Shown here: one piece after another, positions 1 to 10,892 of the stretch
Layout of the letters: each line of letters opens with the position of its first letter
Numbering within the stretch: position 1 is the stretch's first letter
Assembly: GCF_014640295.1 (NCBI RefSeq)
Contig: NZ_BMGR01000002.1
Location: forward strand, 124,001 to 188,000
Direction: 5' to 3'
From: Paenibacillus abyssi
GTDB taxonomy: Bacteria > Bacillota > Bacilli > Paenibacillales > Paenibacillaceae
DNA: 64,000 bases
Notes under the pieces: model-generated
What the model was told of the DNA's origin: nothing
The model's database searches: none
What the model saw: the letters and a program-made list of their open reading frames with translations, nothing else
Program-made: the position numbers and the translations under genes

Positions 1-156
1 GTACAACCAGAACGTTAAAATTAACGGCAGCAGCGTGGCCGCAATTGCCGTCACTTTCAGCAGGCGGCTCCGCTGCTTCGGAAGGAACAGCAGCACTAGT
101 ATACCGAGCAGAGGCGAGAAGGTAATGAGCGACAATACCGGTAAATCTGCGAGCAT
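1..156 (-). CDS. nuoM: NADH-quinone oxidoreductase subunit M, N-terminal part (cut by window edge)
   Basis: The 52 visible codons encode the hydrophobic N-terminus of the antiporter-like proton-pumping subunit NuoM of complex I. The start ATG (154-156) shares a base with the TAA of nuoL in a TAATG overlap, which implies translational coupling. The peptide has a first membrane segment followed by a basic loop (KQRSR) and a second hydrophobic stretch, as in the family. The rest of the gene, and presumably nuoN, lie beyond the left edge. The identification rests on position after nuoL plus the hydrophobic pattern. Confidence 0.85.
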   Translation of the reverse strand, partial: MLADLPVLSLITFSPLLGILVLLFLPKQRSRLLKVTAIAATLLPLILTFWLY

Positions 157-2030
157 TACCAAAACCTCCTTCCGACAATCACGACGATGAGCACGATCAA
201 GCCGATAGCTGTGATCAGGCCGTATGTCTGCACCTGTCCGTTCTGCATGCGTATGCCCGCTCTTCCGGTCCATACCGCAGCAGCGCCCGTCAGCCTTACA
301 ACCCCGTCGATGATATAGTCGTCAACCGCTTGCAGCGCCTGACCGATGCCGCGCAGCGGCACAACGATAACGGCATGATAAAGCTCATCCATATAATATT
401 TTCGTTCCAGGAGCTTGACCAGCCCAGGCACGCGTGATGATACCACATCACGGGAGATCGTCCCTTTTACATAGATCAGCCATCCTAAATAAATCCCTAA
501 TGCGCCAACCGCGGTGGAGATGACCATGACCAGCTCGCTGCCGTGATGGACGACTTCTTCACCTGGCAGCAACCATCCGCCGAGAAAGCCGAGCCCGCTC
601 CAAGGCAGCTCCACGAATCCGGCCAGGACGGCAAGCACGGCCAATACAATGAGCGGCACTGTCATAACGGCAGGCGACTCATGCGCATGCGCTTTGCTGC
701 GCGATTCTCCCGTAAAGACGAGGAAGAAGAGCCGAGCCATGTATAGAGCGGTGAAAAATGCCGCAACGAGGCCGACTACAAAGAGCAGCGGATTGTGATC
801 CAGCGCCGTGGACAAAATCGCATCCTTCGACCAAAAGCCGGAGAACGGAGGGATCCCGGATAACGCCAACGCGCCAATCCCGAACGTCCAGGCGGTAATC
901 TTCATCTTCGAGCCAAGCCCGCCCATCTCTTGAATGTTTTGCGTATGTACCGCGTGAATAATGCTGCCAGCGCCCAGGAACAGCAGCGCTTTGAAGAAAG
1001 CATGTGTGAACAGATGGAAGATACCGCCTGTCAACGAGCCTAATCCGAGTGCCATCATCATGTAGCCAAGCTGGCTTACCGTTGAATAGGCGAGGATCCG
1101 CTTGATATCATTCTGTGCAATCCCGATGGTCGCGGCAAAGATCGCCGTAAACGCCCCCACATAAGCGACCGTATTCATGGCGGCTTGAGATGCCTCAAAG
1201 ATATCGTAGGTCCGGGCCACCAGAAATACGCCTGCCGCAACCATGGTAGCGGCATGGATCAAGGCACTGATCGGCGTCGGGCCTTCCATTGCATCCGGCA
1301 GCCACACATGCAGCGGGAACTGGCCGGACTTGCCGACGGCGCCGACAAAAATCAGAATCGCGATCAATGTCGTAATGCCTTCAGCGATTGTCCCTGTCTG
1401 ACCGTCGAAAACATTCTTAATCGAGGCAAAATCAAGCGCATGATCCGGCATGTACCAGAACAACAGCAGAATCGCGATCAGCAGACCGACATCTCCGATA
1501 CGCGTAACGATAAAGGCCTTCTTCGCGGCCGCTCTTGCCTCCGGCTTCGTATACCAGAAACCGACCAACAGGAACGAACAGACGCCGACCAGCTCCCAGA
1601 ATACATACATCGTAAGCAGGTTCTCGGACAAGACCAACCCAAGCATCGAGAAGGTGAAGAGCGCGATATAGCCGTAAAATACGGAGATCCGTTCATCGTC
1701 CTTCATATAACCCATCGAATACAAGTTAACGAGGAAGCTGACCAGCGTAACGACGACCAGCATTAACGACGTTAGATGCGTCACCTCAATGCCCATCGAT
1801 AGCTGTACATTGCCTATTGTCATCCATGTAAAACGTTCGCTGAATTCTTCACCGCTGCCCATCTGCTCGAACAATACCAATATCGACAGCATAAGCGCGA
1901 TTAACGAACCCGTGAGAGCGACCATAATTGAAGTGGCGCGTAAACTCCGTCCGAATGCCGTGATGATCAGAAACGCGACGAGCGGAAACAACGGAATGAG
2001 CCATGCGTACTGTGAATAAATGCTGTCCAT
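156..2030 (-). CDS. nuoL: NADH-quinone oxidoreductase subunit L
   Basis: NuoL is the distal antiporter-like membrane subunit of respiratory complex I and contributes to proton translocation. The 624-residue product is the usual length and is almost entirely membrane segments. It carries the family core around residues 140-260 (conserved WELVGVCSFLLVGFW, then KSGQFPLHVWLPDAMEGPTP), with the lysines and histidines of the proton path. The C-terminal lateral-helix region is present (KYYMDELYHAVIVVPLRG). The ATG at 2030 follows a GGAGG site by 9 nt. The gene sits 6 nt after nuoK and overlaps nuoM. Confidence 0.96.
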   Translation of the reverse strand: MDSIYSQYAWLIPLFPLVAFLIITAFGRSLRATSIMVALTGSLIALMLSILVLFEQMGSGEEFSERFTWMTIGNVQLSMGIEVTHLTSLMLVVVTLVSFLVNLYSMGYMKDDERISVFYGYIALFTFSMLGLVLSENLLTMYVFWELVGVCSFLLVGFWYTKPEARAAAKKAFIVTRIGDVGLLIAILLLFWYMPDHALDFASIKNVFDGQTGTIAEGITTLIAILIFVGAVGKSGQFPLHVWLPDAMEGPTPISALIHAATMVAAGVFLVARTYDIFEASQAAMNTVAYVGAFTAIFAATIGIAQNDIKRILAYSTVSQLGYMMMALGLGSLTGGIFHLFTHAFFKALLFLGAGSIIHAVHTQNIQEMGGLGSKMKITAWTFGIGALALSGIPPFSGFWSKDAILSTALDHNPLLFVVGLVAAFFTALYMARLFFLVFTGESRSKAHAHESPAVMTVPLIVLAVLAVLAGFVELPWSGLGFLGGWLLPGEEVVHHGSELVMVISTAVGALGIYLGWLIYVKGTISRDVVSSRVPGLVKLLERKYYMDELYHAVIVVPLRGIGQALQAVDDYIIDGVVRLTGAAAVWTGRAGIRMQNGQVQTYGLITAIGLIVLIVVIVGRRFW

Positions 2031-2036
2031 TCTGCG

Positions 2037-2339
2037 CTACCTCCTCATCTCGTCGAATTCGTCGATTTCAACTGTGCCTCTGCTGCGGAACAACGCAATC
2101 AGGATCGCAATCCCTACCGCCACTTCAGCCGCTGCGACTGTAATGGTAAAGAGCGAGAAAATTTGTCCGGTTAATGAGGGTACAACGCCATATTTAGAGA
2201 AGGCAATCAAGTTCAGATTGACCGCATTGAGCATAAGCTCGATACATAACAGCACGACAACCGCATTCCGTTTTGCCAGCGCACCGTACAGACCGATACA
2301 GAACAGAATCGCCGCCATCGTTAAATAGGAAGATAACAT
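2037..2339 (-). CDS. nuoK: NADH-quinone oxidoreductase subunit K
   Basis: NuoK is a small membrane subunit of complex I with three transmembrane helices. The product has the expected 100 residues and shows the family core [20 protein letters not shown], containing the conserved intramembrane glutamate needed for proton pumping. The start ATG (2337-2339) overlaps the nuoJ stop in the same TAATG arrangement seen at nuoL/nuoM, so the distal half of the operon looks translationally coupled. Confidence 0.96.
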   Translation of the reverse strand: MLSSYLTMAAILFCIGLYGALAKRNAVVVLLCIELMLNAVNLNLIAFSKYGVVPSLTGQIFSLFTITVAAAEVAVGIAILIALFRSRGTVEIDEFDEMRR

Positions 2340-2854
2340 TAATCGGCCTCCTTCTTCGCGATTACAATCGCGCCGATAAAGGCGACTGTAAGCAGTACCG
2401 ATACGAGCTCGAATGGAATGACATAGCCCGTATACAGCAGCTTACCGATTTCCATCGTATTGTCTTCGCCTGCCTGGAATTGCTCTGGAACAGACAGCTC
2501 GGTGATCCGAATCGCATAGAATAAAATGCCGAATAAACATAATGCGGCAATGGCCGACAACGCTTCATGCACCGGCCGCTTGGGTTCATCCTGCATCGCT
2601 TGATGCTTCGTCATCATGATGCCGAAGACCATAAGAATCGATACGGCACCCGCATAGATCAATACCTGCACAAAGGCAACGAACTCCGCTTCCAGCAACA
2701 CAAACATGCCCGCCAAGCCAAGAAACACCGCCGCAAGGGAGATCACCATGTGAACGACCTTGGTGAAGCTCACCATCAGTACCGCGCCGCTGATGATGAT
2801 AACGGCAAATACGAAGAATGCGACAAATTCGCCCGTCACTTCAATATTGAACAT
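2339..2854 (-). CDS. nuoJ: NADH-quinone oxidoreductase subunit J
   Basis: NuoJ is a five-helix membrane subunit of complex I. The 171-residue protein begins with a hydrophobic helix and has the conserved [20 protein letters not shown] segment of transmembrane helix 3, whose pi-bulge region couples quinone chemistry to pumping in characterised homologs. It starts 3 nt after nuoI and overlaps nuoK. The length and order (I-J-K-L-M) are normal. Confidence 0.95.
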   Translation of the reverse strand: MFNIEVTGEFVAFFVFAVIIISGAVLMVSFTKVVHMVISLAAVFLGLAGMFVLLEAEFVAFVQVLIYAGAVSILMVFGIMMTKHQAMQDEPKRPVHEALSAIAALCLFGILFYAIRITELSVPEQFQAGEDNTMEIGKLLYTGYVIPFELVSVLLTVAFIGAIVIAKKEAD

Positions 2855-2857
2855 GGC

Positions 2858-3307
2858 TTACTTGCCGCCCCCTTTCGTCGGAGCGCCGATATTGTTATTG
2901 TCTTTGCGCACCAGCTTGTTGTTCGTGCTCAGCCATTCCATATCCTTGAACAATTCATCGCGGCTGTATGAGGACAGCTCAAAATTATTCGTCATCACGA
3001 TCGCTTCGGTCGGACACACCTCGGTGCACAAGTCGCACAAGATGCAAATCTCGAAGTTGATATCGTACGTGTCGATGACTTTCCCTTTTTTCTCCGGGTC
3101 GGGATTCGGCTTGCCGGTCAGTGTGATGCATTCGGTCGGACAAACGCGCGCGCATTGATTGCAGACGATGCATTTGTCAGGTTCAAAATGCTGAATGCCA
3201 CGGAAGCGATCCGGCATCACGAACGGTTCGTCGGGATAGGAAGTGGTGACCTTCTTCGATGTCATCGATTTGAGTGTAACGCCCAGTCCTTTTAACAATC
3301 CTTTCAT
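2858..3307 (-). CDS. nuoI: NADH-quinone oxidoreductase subunit I (two [4Fe-4S] clusters)
   Basis: NuoI passes electrons between the peripheral arm clusters of complex I. Two complete ferredoxin motifs are visible: C46-x2-C49-x2-C52-x3-C56 and C88-x2-C91-x2-C94-x3-C98, each followed by proline, so two [4Fe-4S] clusters are expected. The protein (149 residues) is shorter than the proteobacterial form, and its C-terminus after residue 105 is unrelated and polar, ending in a GGGK tail. The ATG at 3307 lies 15 nt beyond the nuoH stop. Confidence 0.95.
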   Translation of the reverse strand: MKGLLKGLGVTLKSMTSKKVTTSYPDEPFVMPDRFRGIQHFEPDKCIVCNQCARVCPTECITLTGKPNPDPEKKGKVIDTYDINFEICILCDLCTEVCPTEAIVMTNNFELSSYSRDELFKDMEWLSTNNKLVRKDNNNIGAPTKGGGK

Positions 3308-3322
3308 ATCCGTCTCCCCCCG

Positions 3323-4336
3323 TTACCTTTTTATGAAAAACTCGATGTAGGCTGCTGTAACAAATACATTTAGAATCGCCAGTGGAAGCAGTACCTTCCA
3401 ACCAAAACCCATCAGCTGATCGACCCGCACACGCGGGAACGTCGCCCTCAGCCAGAACAGGAAAAACACGATACAGGCAAATTTCAACATAAACCATAAT
3501 AATCCCGGGACGAAATCGAGGAACGGTGCCGGCGCATGCCAGCCTCCCAGAAACAGGATCGTCGTCAATGCGGCAATGGCGTATACATACACATACTCCG
3601 TCAGCATGAAAAATGCAAAGCGGAAGCCGCTGTACTCCACATGATAACCGGCCACAAGCTCCGACTCCGCCTCCGGAAGGTCAAACGGCGTACGGTTCAG
3701 CTCGGATACCGCCGCAATAACGAAGACGACAAATCCGATGATCTGAGGCAAAAAGTTCCATTCCCAGAACCAGTTGCCCTGCTCGGCGACGATGGTACGC
3801 AGGTTCAAGCTGCCGGAGAGCATGACTACGCCGACGATGGAAATGACGAGCGGCACTTCGTAACTGATCATTTGCGCAGCCGAGCGCATCCCGCCCAGCA
3901 ATGCATATTTGTTATTGGATGCCCAGCCGCCGAGCACGATCGCCAGCGTCGTAATGCCCGACAAGGCAACATAATAGAGCAATCCGACATTCAAATCCGC
4001 AAAATACAAACTGTCCGTATAAGGAATAACCGCCAATACAGCGAATGCCGGCACATAAGCAAGCACCGGCGCAAGGATGAACAATGCGCGATCCGCCTTA
4101 CGCGGGATCGTATCCTCCTTGAGCAACAGCTTTAAGATATCAGCAACCGTCTGCAGGAGACCGAACGGTCCGACACGATTGGGGCCGATCCGCAGCTGCA
4201 TCCAGCCGATGACCTTGCGTTCGAAGTAGATCGCATAGGTGACAAAACCCAGTACAATCATTAGAAGCACGACGGCGGATAAAAAGAAAATCAGCGCATT
4301 GCCCCAAGTGAGCTGTTCGAGCAGCAAGTCGCCCAT
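3323..4336 (-). CDS. nuoH: NADH-quinone oxidoreductase subunit H
   Basis: NuoH anchors the peripheral arm in the membrane and forms much of the quinone chamber. The family signature blocks are visible: RIGPNRVGPFG near residue 53, NRTPFDLPEAESELVAGYHVEYSG near residue 215, and FFLFWLRATFPRVRVDQLM near the C-terminus. I chose the ATG at 4336, which overlaps the nuoD TGA (TGATG). An in-frame TTG at 4342, only 4 nt from a GGAGG, would add two residues and cannot be excluded. Confidence 0.94.
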   Translation of the reverse strand: MGDLLLEQLTWGNALIFFLSAVVLLMIVLGFVTYAIYFERKVIGWMQLRIGPNRVGPFGLLQTVADILKLLLKEDTIPRKADRALFILAPVLAYVPAFAVLAVIPYTDSLYFADLNVGLLYYVALSGITTLAIVLGGWASNNKYALLGGMRSAAQMISYEVPLVISIVGVVMLSGSLNLRTIVAEQGNWFWEWNFLPQIIGFVVFVIAAVSELNRTPFDLPEAESELVAGYHVEYSGFRFAFFMLTEYVYVYAIAALTTILFLGGWHAPAPFLDFVPGLLWFMLKFACIVFFLFWLRATFPRVRVDQLMGFGWKVLLPLAILNVFVTAAYIEFFIKR

Positions 4337-5436
4337 CAGCAATCGACCTCCCCGACAACAATATCGATGCCGCCCAGTATCGTAATCAGATTCGTCATCG
4401 TTTCACCTACAAGCAGCTTAGGCAAGATCTGCAGATTGACGAAGGAAGGACGGCGGAACTTTAAGCGGTACGGCTCGGACTTGCCCTTTGAGACGATATG
4501 GCAGCCGATCTCGCCGCGCGGCGATTCGATGCGCACATACGCTTCTCCGGCCGGCGGACGAATGACACGAGGCACCTTACCCATCGTCTCCCCATCGCTA
4601 GGAAATTGCTCTACCGCCTGCTTCAAAATGCGGAGGCTCTGACGGATTTCCTCGAGTCGCAGTAAGTATCGATCATGACAGTCGCCTATTTTGCCCACGG
4701 GCACGTCAAATTCAAAGCGGTTGTATAAGGAATAAGGCTCCGCTTTGCGGATATCCCAGTTCACGCCCGTACAGCGCAGGTTCGCACCCGACAATCCATA
4801 GTCGATCGCGGTCTGGGCGTCATATGTGCCGACACCTTTGATCCGGGCCAGGAAGATCTCATTGCCGCTGACCAGGTTATTGTATTCATCCAGCTTCTTC
4901 TCCATATACGGAATGAAATCTCGCACCTTGTTCATCCAGCCTTCAGGAGCATCCCATTTGACGCCGCCCACACGCATGTAGTTATAGGTCAACCGCGCAC
5001 CGCACAGCTCGTTGAACAGATCAATAATGATCTCGCGGTCGCGGAAAGCATATAGGAACGGACTCATGGCACCGATATCGAGCAAATACGTCCCCCACCA
5101 TACCAGGTGACTGGCGACACGCTGCAGCTCCATCACGATCAGGCGCAGGAATTCAGCCCGTTCCGGCACTTCCAGCCCCATCATCGTTTCCACTGCGTGG
5201 CACAGCACGTAGTTGTTCGTCATCGCCGACACGTAGTCCATCCGGTCCGTATAAGGAATGATTTGTGTATAATTGAGATTTTCCGCCAGCTTCTCGGTTC
5301 CCCGATGCAAATAGCCCATTACAGGGATTGCTTCGGTAATGACCTCCCCATCCAGCTTAATGATAATGCGGAATACGCCGTGTGTGCTTGGGTGCTGCGG
5401 ACCCACGTTAAGCAGCAGTTCTTCAGTACGAATCAC
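4336..5436 (-). CDS. nuoD: NADH-quinone oxidoreductase subunit D (49 kDa type)
   Basis: NuoD forms the quinone-reduction site together with NuoB. The product opens with the diagnostic NVGPQHPSTHGVFR, whose histidine contacts the quinone headgroup in known structures, and ends with the family motif GGIDIVVGEVDC. It is 366 residues, the normal length for Gram-positive NuoD. Translation is predicted from a GTG (5434-5436), 6 nt after nuoC. NuoC and NuoD are separate here, not fused as in enterobacteria. Confidence 0.96.
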   Translation of the reverse strand: MIRTEELLLNVGPQHPSTHGVFRIIIKLDGEVITEAIPVMGYLHRGTEKLAENLNYTQIIPYTDRMDYVSAMTNNYVLCHAVETMMGLEVPERAEFLRLIVMELQRVASHLVWWGTYLLDIGAMSPFLYAFRDREIIIDLFNELCGARLTYNYMRVGGVKWDAPEGWMNKVRDFIPYMEKKLDEYNNLVSGNEIFLARIKGVGTYDAQTAIDYGLSGANLRCTGVNWDIRKAEPYSLYNRFEFDVPVGKIGDCHDRYLLRLEEIRQSLRILKQAVEQFPSDGETMGKVPRVIRPPAGEAYVRIESPRGEIGCHIVSKGKSEPYRLKFRRPSFVNLQILPKLLVGETMTNLITILGGIDIVVGEVDC

Positions 5437-5442
5437 GTCAGG

Positions 5443-6252
5443 TCACACCTCCGGGTCAAGCGGTTCATAGTCTTTGCGCAGCGGATGCCCGACCCAATCG
5501 TCCGGCATCATGATCCGGCGCAGGTCCGGATGGCCGGGAAAGTCAATTCCCAGCAAATCATATATTTCACGTTCGTTCCAATTCGCCGTTGCCCATACAG
5601 GCGTAACGGAATCGACAGAAGGCGTTTCGCGATCGGCCTTCACCTTCAATACGTAATCTTCCTTTGTATCCAAAGAGATAAGATGATACACCACTTCCAT
5701 GTAGGTCTCATAATCCACACCGGATACATTGCGCAAGTAATTGCAGCGAAGCGATTCGTGCTGTTTAAACAGCTCTGCGGCCGCACGGATCTGCTTCGGT
5801 TCAATGACCAGGGTGGGCACATCTCCATTCAATTCATTTATGTAAGCGTCCGCGACGGATGTCTCGCCAAGCTCGGAGCGGACAAGCGCTGCTGCGCGAT
5901 CAAGCCGCGGCTGGTTCGGCGATGGTGCTTTCGGCTCCTCCGGCGTTTCCTCCGCTGCCGCTTTTGCCGCGGCACGAGCCGCGCGGGCTTCCGCCGCCGC
6001 CTTCAGCTTTGCTTCCTTTTCCGGATCTGCAGCCGACTTCGCTTCACCTGTCCCTGCAGCTTCGCCGGATTCAGCGGCCGCTTTCGCCGCCGCCCGTGCA
6101 GCCCTGGCTTCCGCAGCTGCTTTCAGCTTCGCTTCCCGCTCCGGATCAACGGCCTGCTCTGGTGCTGCCGCCTCTTTGTCGCCAGCCTCTTTTATCTCGC
6201 CTTCCGGCTGCTGCGATTGCGGCTGCTCTTTGTCCTTGTTATCCTCACTCAT
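5443..6252 (-). CDS. nuoC: NADH-quinone oxidoreductase subunit C with repeated Ala-rich N-terminal extension
   Basis: The C-terminal half (from about residue 120) is a standard NuoC 30-kDa-type domain with the signature [21 protein letters not shown] followed by PLRKDYEP. The first ~115 residues are an unusual charged extension containing two near-identical 26-residue blocks at residues 36-61 and 76-101 (DPE(R/K)[14 protein letters not shown]..., one difference). It is strongly helical and highly charged, and looks like a coiled or stalk-like element. The ATG overlaps the nuoB stop (ATGA). The extension roughly doubles the normal length. Confidence 0.93.
   Translation of the reverse strand: MSEDNKDKEQPQSQQPEGEIKEAGDKEAAAPEQAVDPEREAKLKAAAEARAARAAAKAAAESGEAAGTGEAKSAADPEKEAKLKAAAEARAARAAAKAAAEETPEEPKAPSPNQPRLDRAAALVRSELGETSVADAYINELNGDVPTLVIEPKQIRAAAELFKQHESLRCNYLRNVSGVDYETYMEVVYHLISLDTKEDYVLKVKADRETPSVDSVTPVWATANWNEREIYDLLGIDFPGHPDLRRIMMPDDWVGHPLRKDYEPLDPEV
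5950..6147 (-). repeat. Tandem 26-residue coding repeat within nuoC
   Basis: Two copies (6070-6147 and 5950-6027) encode the same Ala/Glu/Lys/Arg-rich helical block with a 40-codon period and a single conservative Arg/Lys difference. The intervening 14 residues are rich in Gly, Ser and Ala. This suggests internal duplication of an extension module rather than an ordinary NuoC feature. Confidence 0.85.
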
Positions 6253-6767
6253 CGATTGGTCACCCGCTTTCCGGTCTTCGCCTCATAGCGGATCTTCTCT
6301 TGCAGTTTATTGATCCCATAGATCAGTGCTGCCGGATTAGGCGGACAGCCTGGGATATATACATCGACCGGGACGATCTGATCGACGCCTTTCATGACAG
6401 CATAAGATTTTACATAAGGCCCTCCAGCCGTTGCGCACGAACCCATCGCAATCACCCACTTTGGCTCCGGCATCTGGTCATATAAACGGCGGAGCAGAGG
6501 CCCCATTTTCTTGGTAACCGTGCCGGCCACGATCATCACATCGGACTGGCGCGGTGAAGTACGGAACATAACGCCGAATCGGTCCAGATCATAGTGCGAA
6601 GCTCCAGTGCCCATCATTTCGATGGCGCAGCAAGCCAGACCAAAGGTCAACGGCCATAACGAGTTGCTGCGCGCCCATGCTTTGAGCTCCTCCAGCGTTC
6701 CCATGAATACATTGCGCTCCAGTTCCTTGCGCTCCTCGGGTGTAATTGACGCTAAATTGAATTCCAT
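6249..6767 (-). CDS. nuoB: NADH-quinone oxidoreductase subunit B (cluster N2)
   Basis: NuoB binds the terminal [4Fe-4S] cluster N2 that reduces quinone. The four ligands are visible as the tandem C46-C47 (LACCAIEMM), C111 ([10 protein letters not shown]) and C141 (PGCPPNP). The start was set to the ATG at 6767 because AAGGTG lies 6 nt upstream; a longer frame beginning at 6788 would overlap nuoA by 37 nt. The gene overlaps nuoA by 16 nt and nuoC by an ATGA, consistent with one operon. The product is 172 residues. Confidence 0.96.
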   Translation of the reverse strand: MEFNLASITPEERKELERNVFMGTLEELKAWARSNSLWPLTFGLACCAIEMMGTGASHYDLDRFGVMFRTSPRQSDVMIVAGTVTKKMGPLLRRLYDQMPEPKWVIAMGSCATAGGPYVKSYAVMKGVDQIVPVDVYIPGCPPNPAALIYGINKLQEKIRYEAKTGKRVTNR

Positions 6768-7123
6768 TTGAGCACCTTCTTCTTCCAAGCATAGAGTAAG
6801 CCGACAAGCAGCAAGGAAACGAAAATCAACATTTCAACGAGCACAAACAGGCCCAATTGCTGATACGCAACGGCCCAAGGATATAAGAAAACGGTTTCGA
6901 CATCGAAAATAACAAACATCAGCGCAAACAAATAATAGCGGATATTAAACCGGACCTGTCCTTCACCGACCGGAATATTACCGCTCTCATACGTTGTCTG
7001 CTTCTCTGTACTCGGTTTGCTCGGACGAAGAATTCTCCCGGCGGTCAGCGCGACTACAGGGAGCAAAATGCCAAGCAGGATGAAGATCGCTACAATCACA
7101 TAGTTATTGATGTACTTCTCCAT
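6752..7123 (-). CDS. nuoA: NADH-quinone oxidoreductase subunit A
   Basis: NuoA is the first gene of the complex I operon and encodes a three-helix membrane subunit. The 123-residue product has the family blocks [20 protein letters not shown] and [15 protein letters not shown]. The ATG at 7121-7123 is preceded by GGAGG with 7-nt spacing, so it is preferred over an in-frame ATG 24 nt upstream that lacks a site. nuoE, nuoF and nuoG are absent between nuoD and nuoH, so the enzyme is the 11-subunit form and its electron donor is not evident. Confidence 0.95.
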   Translation of the reverse strand: MEKYINNYVIVAIFILLGILLPVVALTAGRILRPSKPSTEKQTTYESGNIPVGEGQVRFNIRYYLFALMFVIFDVETVFLYPWAVAYQQLGLFVLVEMLIFVSLLLVGLLYAWKKKVLKWNSI

Positions 7124-7193
7124 TGAATCGCCTCCGTTCGCTAGCATGAAGGGCGAGGCAGCAGCACCGCGCCTTGGTCAAATTTCCCTCACA

Positions 7194-7222
7194 ATTATAA
7201 CAAAAGCTACCACTAACGTCTA
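7194..7222 (-). promoter_or_regulatory. Putative sigma-A promoter of the nuo operon
   Basis: On the minus strand a TATAAT (7194-7199) stands 17 nt from TAGACG (7217-7222), a 4/6 match to TTGACA. It would start transcription about 65 nt before nuoA. The spacing and perfect -10 support it; the -35 is weak. Confidence 0.5.
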
Positions 7223-7322
7223 TGATGTAGTTGATTTGGAGGATCCAAACCGATTTCCGCGCGCATTTAGGGTTACCAATATCAGGGATAAAAATCCGCC
7301 TGCTATTTCTTTATTTTCACAT

Positions 7323-7358
7323 AAAAAAAGGAAGCCACTTATCAGGCGGCTGCCTTTT
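7323..7358 (-). terminator. Intrinsic terminator after dps
   Basis: On the minus strand AGGCAGCC and GGCTTCCT form an 8-bp stem with one mismatch and an 11-nt loop, followed by a run of seven T residues. It lies 24 nt beyond the dps stop. Confidence 0.8.
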
Positions 7359-7381
7359 GTCGTATCAGTTGTGGTAATCAA

Positions 7382-7849
7382 TTAACCCAAGCACGCTTTT
7401 AACATCCAGACCGTTTTCTCCATCCATTCCTGTTTGCCGATCAACATATCTGCAGTGGGCTCGTCTCCTGCTTCTTCGGCCATTTCTGCCGCTTCGCTGG
7501 TTTCCTTGGCAAGCTGGTTCAAATCATCAATCAGTGATTTGAGCATCGCATCCGCTGATTCGCCGCCTTTGGCTTCCTTGATGCTAGCTTCCGCCAAGTG
7601 CTCCTTAAGGGTAGAGTACGGCTGGCCGCCGATCGTCAGTACCCTTTCTGCAAGCTCATCCATTATAAGTGTTGATTCATTATACAATTCTTCAAACTTC
7701 GCATGCAGGGCGAAGAAATTCGGTCCTTTAACATACCAGTGGAAATGGTGAAGCTTCATATACATAACGCTCCAGTTCGCCACCTGTTTGTTTAATTGTT
7801 CGACTACTGCCGCCGATTGCGATTTTTTCTCTGGTGATTTCGTTGCCAT
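7382..7849 (-). CDS. dps: Dps family DNA-binding ferritin-like protein
   Basis: Dps proteins form dodecamers that oxidise and store iron and protect DNA from peroxide. The 155-residue product shows the inter-subunit ferroxidase ligands H37, H49, D64 and E68, with the same spacing as in characterised Listeria Dps (H31, H43, D58, E62), and the neighbouring FHW. The N-terminal KSPEKKSQ is a short basic tail. The start ATG at 7849 has GAGAGG 7 nt upstream; a longer frame to 7876 has no site. It is monocistronic between the atp terminator and the nuo operon. Confidence 0.94.
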   Translation of the reverse strand: MATKSPEKKSQSAAVVEQLNKQVANWSVMYMKLHHFHWYVKGPNFFALHAKFEELYNESTLIMDELAERVLTIGGQPYSTLKEHLAEASIKEAKGGESADAMLKSLIDDLNQLAKETSEAAEMAEEAGDEPTADMLIGKQEWMEKTVWMLKACLG

Positions 7850-7964
7850 TTCAATTCCTCTCCCTTCATCAATCAAAAATTCGGTGTTTGTCGCTGCTCG
7901 TATATTACCCTGTTTCGGCAGCTATTAAACAATCCCGATTAAGTTTTGAAAGGAAACCTGTTAA

Positions 7965-8010
7965 AATAAAAACCCGCCCGGGAGAGTTGATCCCAGGGCG
8001 GGTTTCATTT
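7965..8010 (-). terminator. Terminator of the atp operon
   Basis: On the minus strand AACCCGCCC and GGGCGGGTT make a 9-bp GC-rich stem followed by TTTATTTT. It starts immediately after the atpC stop. Confidence 0.9.
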
Positions 8011-8414
8011 TATGATTGACGTTGTTTGACATCCAGACGATTCATCGCGCGCTGCAATGACATCTCTGCCCGTCGGAAGTCAATTTCATCACGCTTTGCG
8101 TTCAGACGCTGTTCCGCACGCTCTTTCGCAGATTGAGCACGTTCGACATTAATATCCGCAGGAAGCTCAGCGCTTTCCGCGAGGATGACAACCTTGTCTT
8201 TGCGCACTTCGATGAAACCGCCGTTTACGGCTATAACCTCTTGGCGCTTGTCTTTCTTAATGACAACCGGTGCGATTCGGAGCGGAGTAACAAGCGGAAT
8301 ATGATTCGGCATAATGCCGAGCTCGCCCTCAATGCCCTTCACAATCACCATATCAACATCCTGTGCGTATACTTTACGCTCAGGCGTAACGATTTCTAAT
8401 AAAAAGGTGCTCAT
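8010..8414 (-). CDS. atpC: F1Fo ATP synthase epsilon subunit
   Basis: The epsilon subunit sits on the central stalk and regulates ATP hydrolysis. The 134-residue product has the N-terminal beta-sandwich opening (LEIVTPERKVYAQDVDMV) with the GIEGELGIMPNHIPLVTPL motif, then a two-helix C-terminal domain rich in Arg and Glu (ERAEQRLNAKRDEIDFRRAE). It is the last gene of the atp operon, 23 nt after atpD. Confidence 0.96.
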   Translation of the reverse strand: MSTFLLEIVTPERKVYAQDVDMVIVKGIEGELGIMPNHIPLVTPLRIAPVVIKKDKRQEVIAVNGGFIEVRKDKVVILAESAELPADINVERAQSAKERAEQRLNAKRDEIDFRRAEMSLQRAMNRLDVKQRQS

Positions 8415-8437
8415 GTGAAACCCTCCTGCCTTTCGCC

Positions 8438-9862
<1,425 letters not shown>

Positions 9863-9879
9863 CTATATTGTTCCGTTCC

Positions 9880-10740
9880 TTACGATTGTGCGTTTGCACC
9901 CGCAACGATCTCGGAGATCTCCTGCGTGATGGATGCTTGACGCGCACGGTTGTAAGTCAAGGTAAGATCGGAAATCATCTTCGTCGCATTTTTCGTTGCG
10001 CTGCCCATGGCTGTCATACGGGCGCCGAATTCACTGGCTTTACCATCGAGCAAAGCACTGTAAATCAACGTTTCCGCATATTTCGGCAGCAGTACCTCGA
10101 GCACGCCTTCCGGCGATGGTTCATATTCATAGCTTGCAACCGACTCATCGCCACCCACCTCTTCAAGCGGTAATAACCGCTTCTCGACAGGGATCTGCGT
10201 CAGTGCATTAATGAATTCATTGTAGTACAGGTAGAGCTCATCATAAGCGCCTTCTTCGAACTTCTTGACGGCCGTATAAGCAACCGACTTGATGTCCGCA
10301 AACGCCGGAGCATCCGGGATACCGGTTACTTCCTCGACGATTGGCATATTACGCTTCCGGAAGTAATCCCGGCCTTTACGTCCAATAACGAACAAAACGT
10401 ATTCGTCGCTTGATGTATGCTTTTGCTTGATCGTCTGTGTTACTTTACGAAGCACGTTGGCATTGTAACCGCCTGCCAGGCCGCGGTCGGAGGTGATGAC
10501 CAGATAACCGGTCTTCTTGATCGGACGCGTCTCCAGCATCGGGTGTTTAACGCCCTTGGTACCGGCTGCGATGCTCGCAACGACTTCCTTCAGCTTCTCC
10601 GCATAAGGACGAGCCGCCTGCGCTGCTTCCTGAGCTCTTCTCAGCTTTGCAGCCGCGACCATCTCCATCGCTTTGGTGATTTGCTTCGTATTTTGAACGC
10701 TTTTGATCTGGCGTTTAATATCGCGCATGCCTTTAGCCAT
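9880..10740 (-). CDS. atpG: F1Fo ATP synthase gamma subunit
   Basis: Gamma is the rotating central shaft. The 286-residue product opens with [30 protein letters not shown] and closes with the long C-terminal helix [18 protein letters not shown]...[13 protein letters not shown], both diagnostic. The start was moved to the ATG at 10740, which gives the family-typical N-terminus; upstream codons to 10794 are unrelated. The 5' side is separated from atpA by an unusually long 292-nt gap containing a hairpin. Confidence 0.97.
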   Translation of the reverse strand: MAKGMRDIKRQIKSVQNTKQITKAMEMVAAAKLRRAQEAAQAARPYAEKLKEVVASIAAGTKGVKHPMLETRPIKKTGYLVITSDRGLAGGYNANVLRKVTQTIKQKHTSSDEYVLFVIGRKGRDYFRKRNMPIVEEVTGIPDAPAFADIKSVAYTAVKKFEEGAYDELYLYYNEFINALTQIPVEKRLLPLEEVGGDESVASYEYEPSPEGVLEVLLPKYAETLIYSALLDGKASEFGARMTAMGSATKNATKMISDLTLTYNRARQASITQEISEIVAGANAQS

Positions 10741-10827
10741 TTGTTTCACCCGCCTTTGTTGCTTGAAGCGGAAAGACCATGCCGAGCCTCTCAAAACAAG
10801 ACTTGCGCAAAACCGCAGCTCCCTCCG

Positions 10828-10892
10828 GCCGCTGTTAAACTTGAATTGCTGTTGATTATATCAGTCGGTCGCAATTCAAGTTTAAAGGCGGC
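10828..10892. repeat. 22-bp inverted repeat between atpA and atpG
   Basis: The arms 10828-10849 and 10871-10892 match in 20 of 22 positions, including a perfect 15-bp inner part (TTAAACTTGAATTGC and its complement) around a 21-nt loop. The element sits inside the atp operon transcript in the only long gap of the operon (10741-11032). There is no U-run on the minus strand after it, so it is not a simple intrinsic terminator. Confidence 0.9.
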
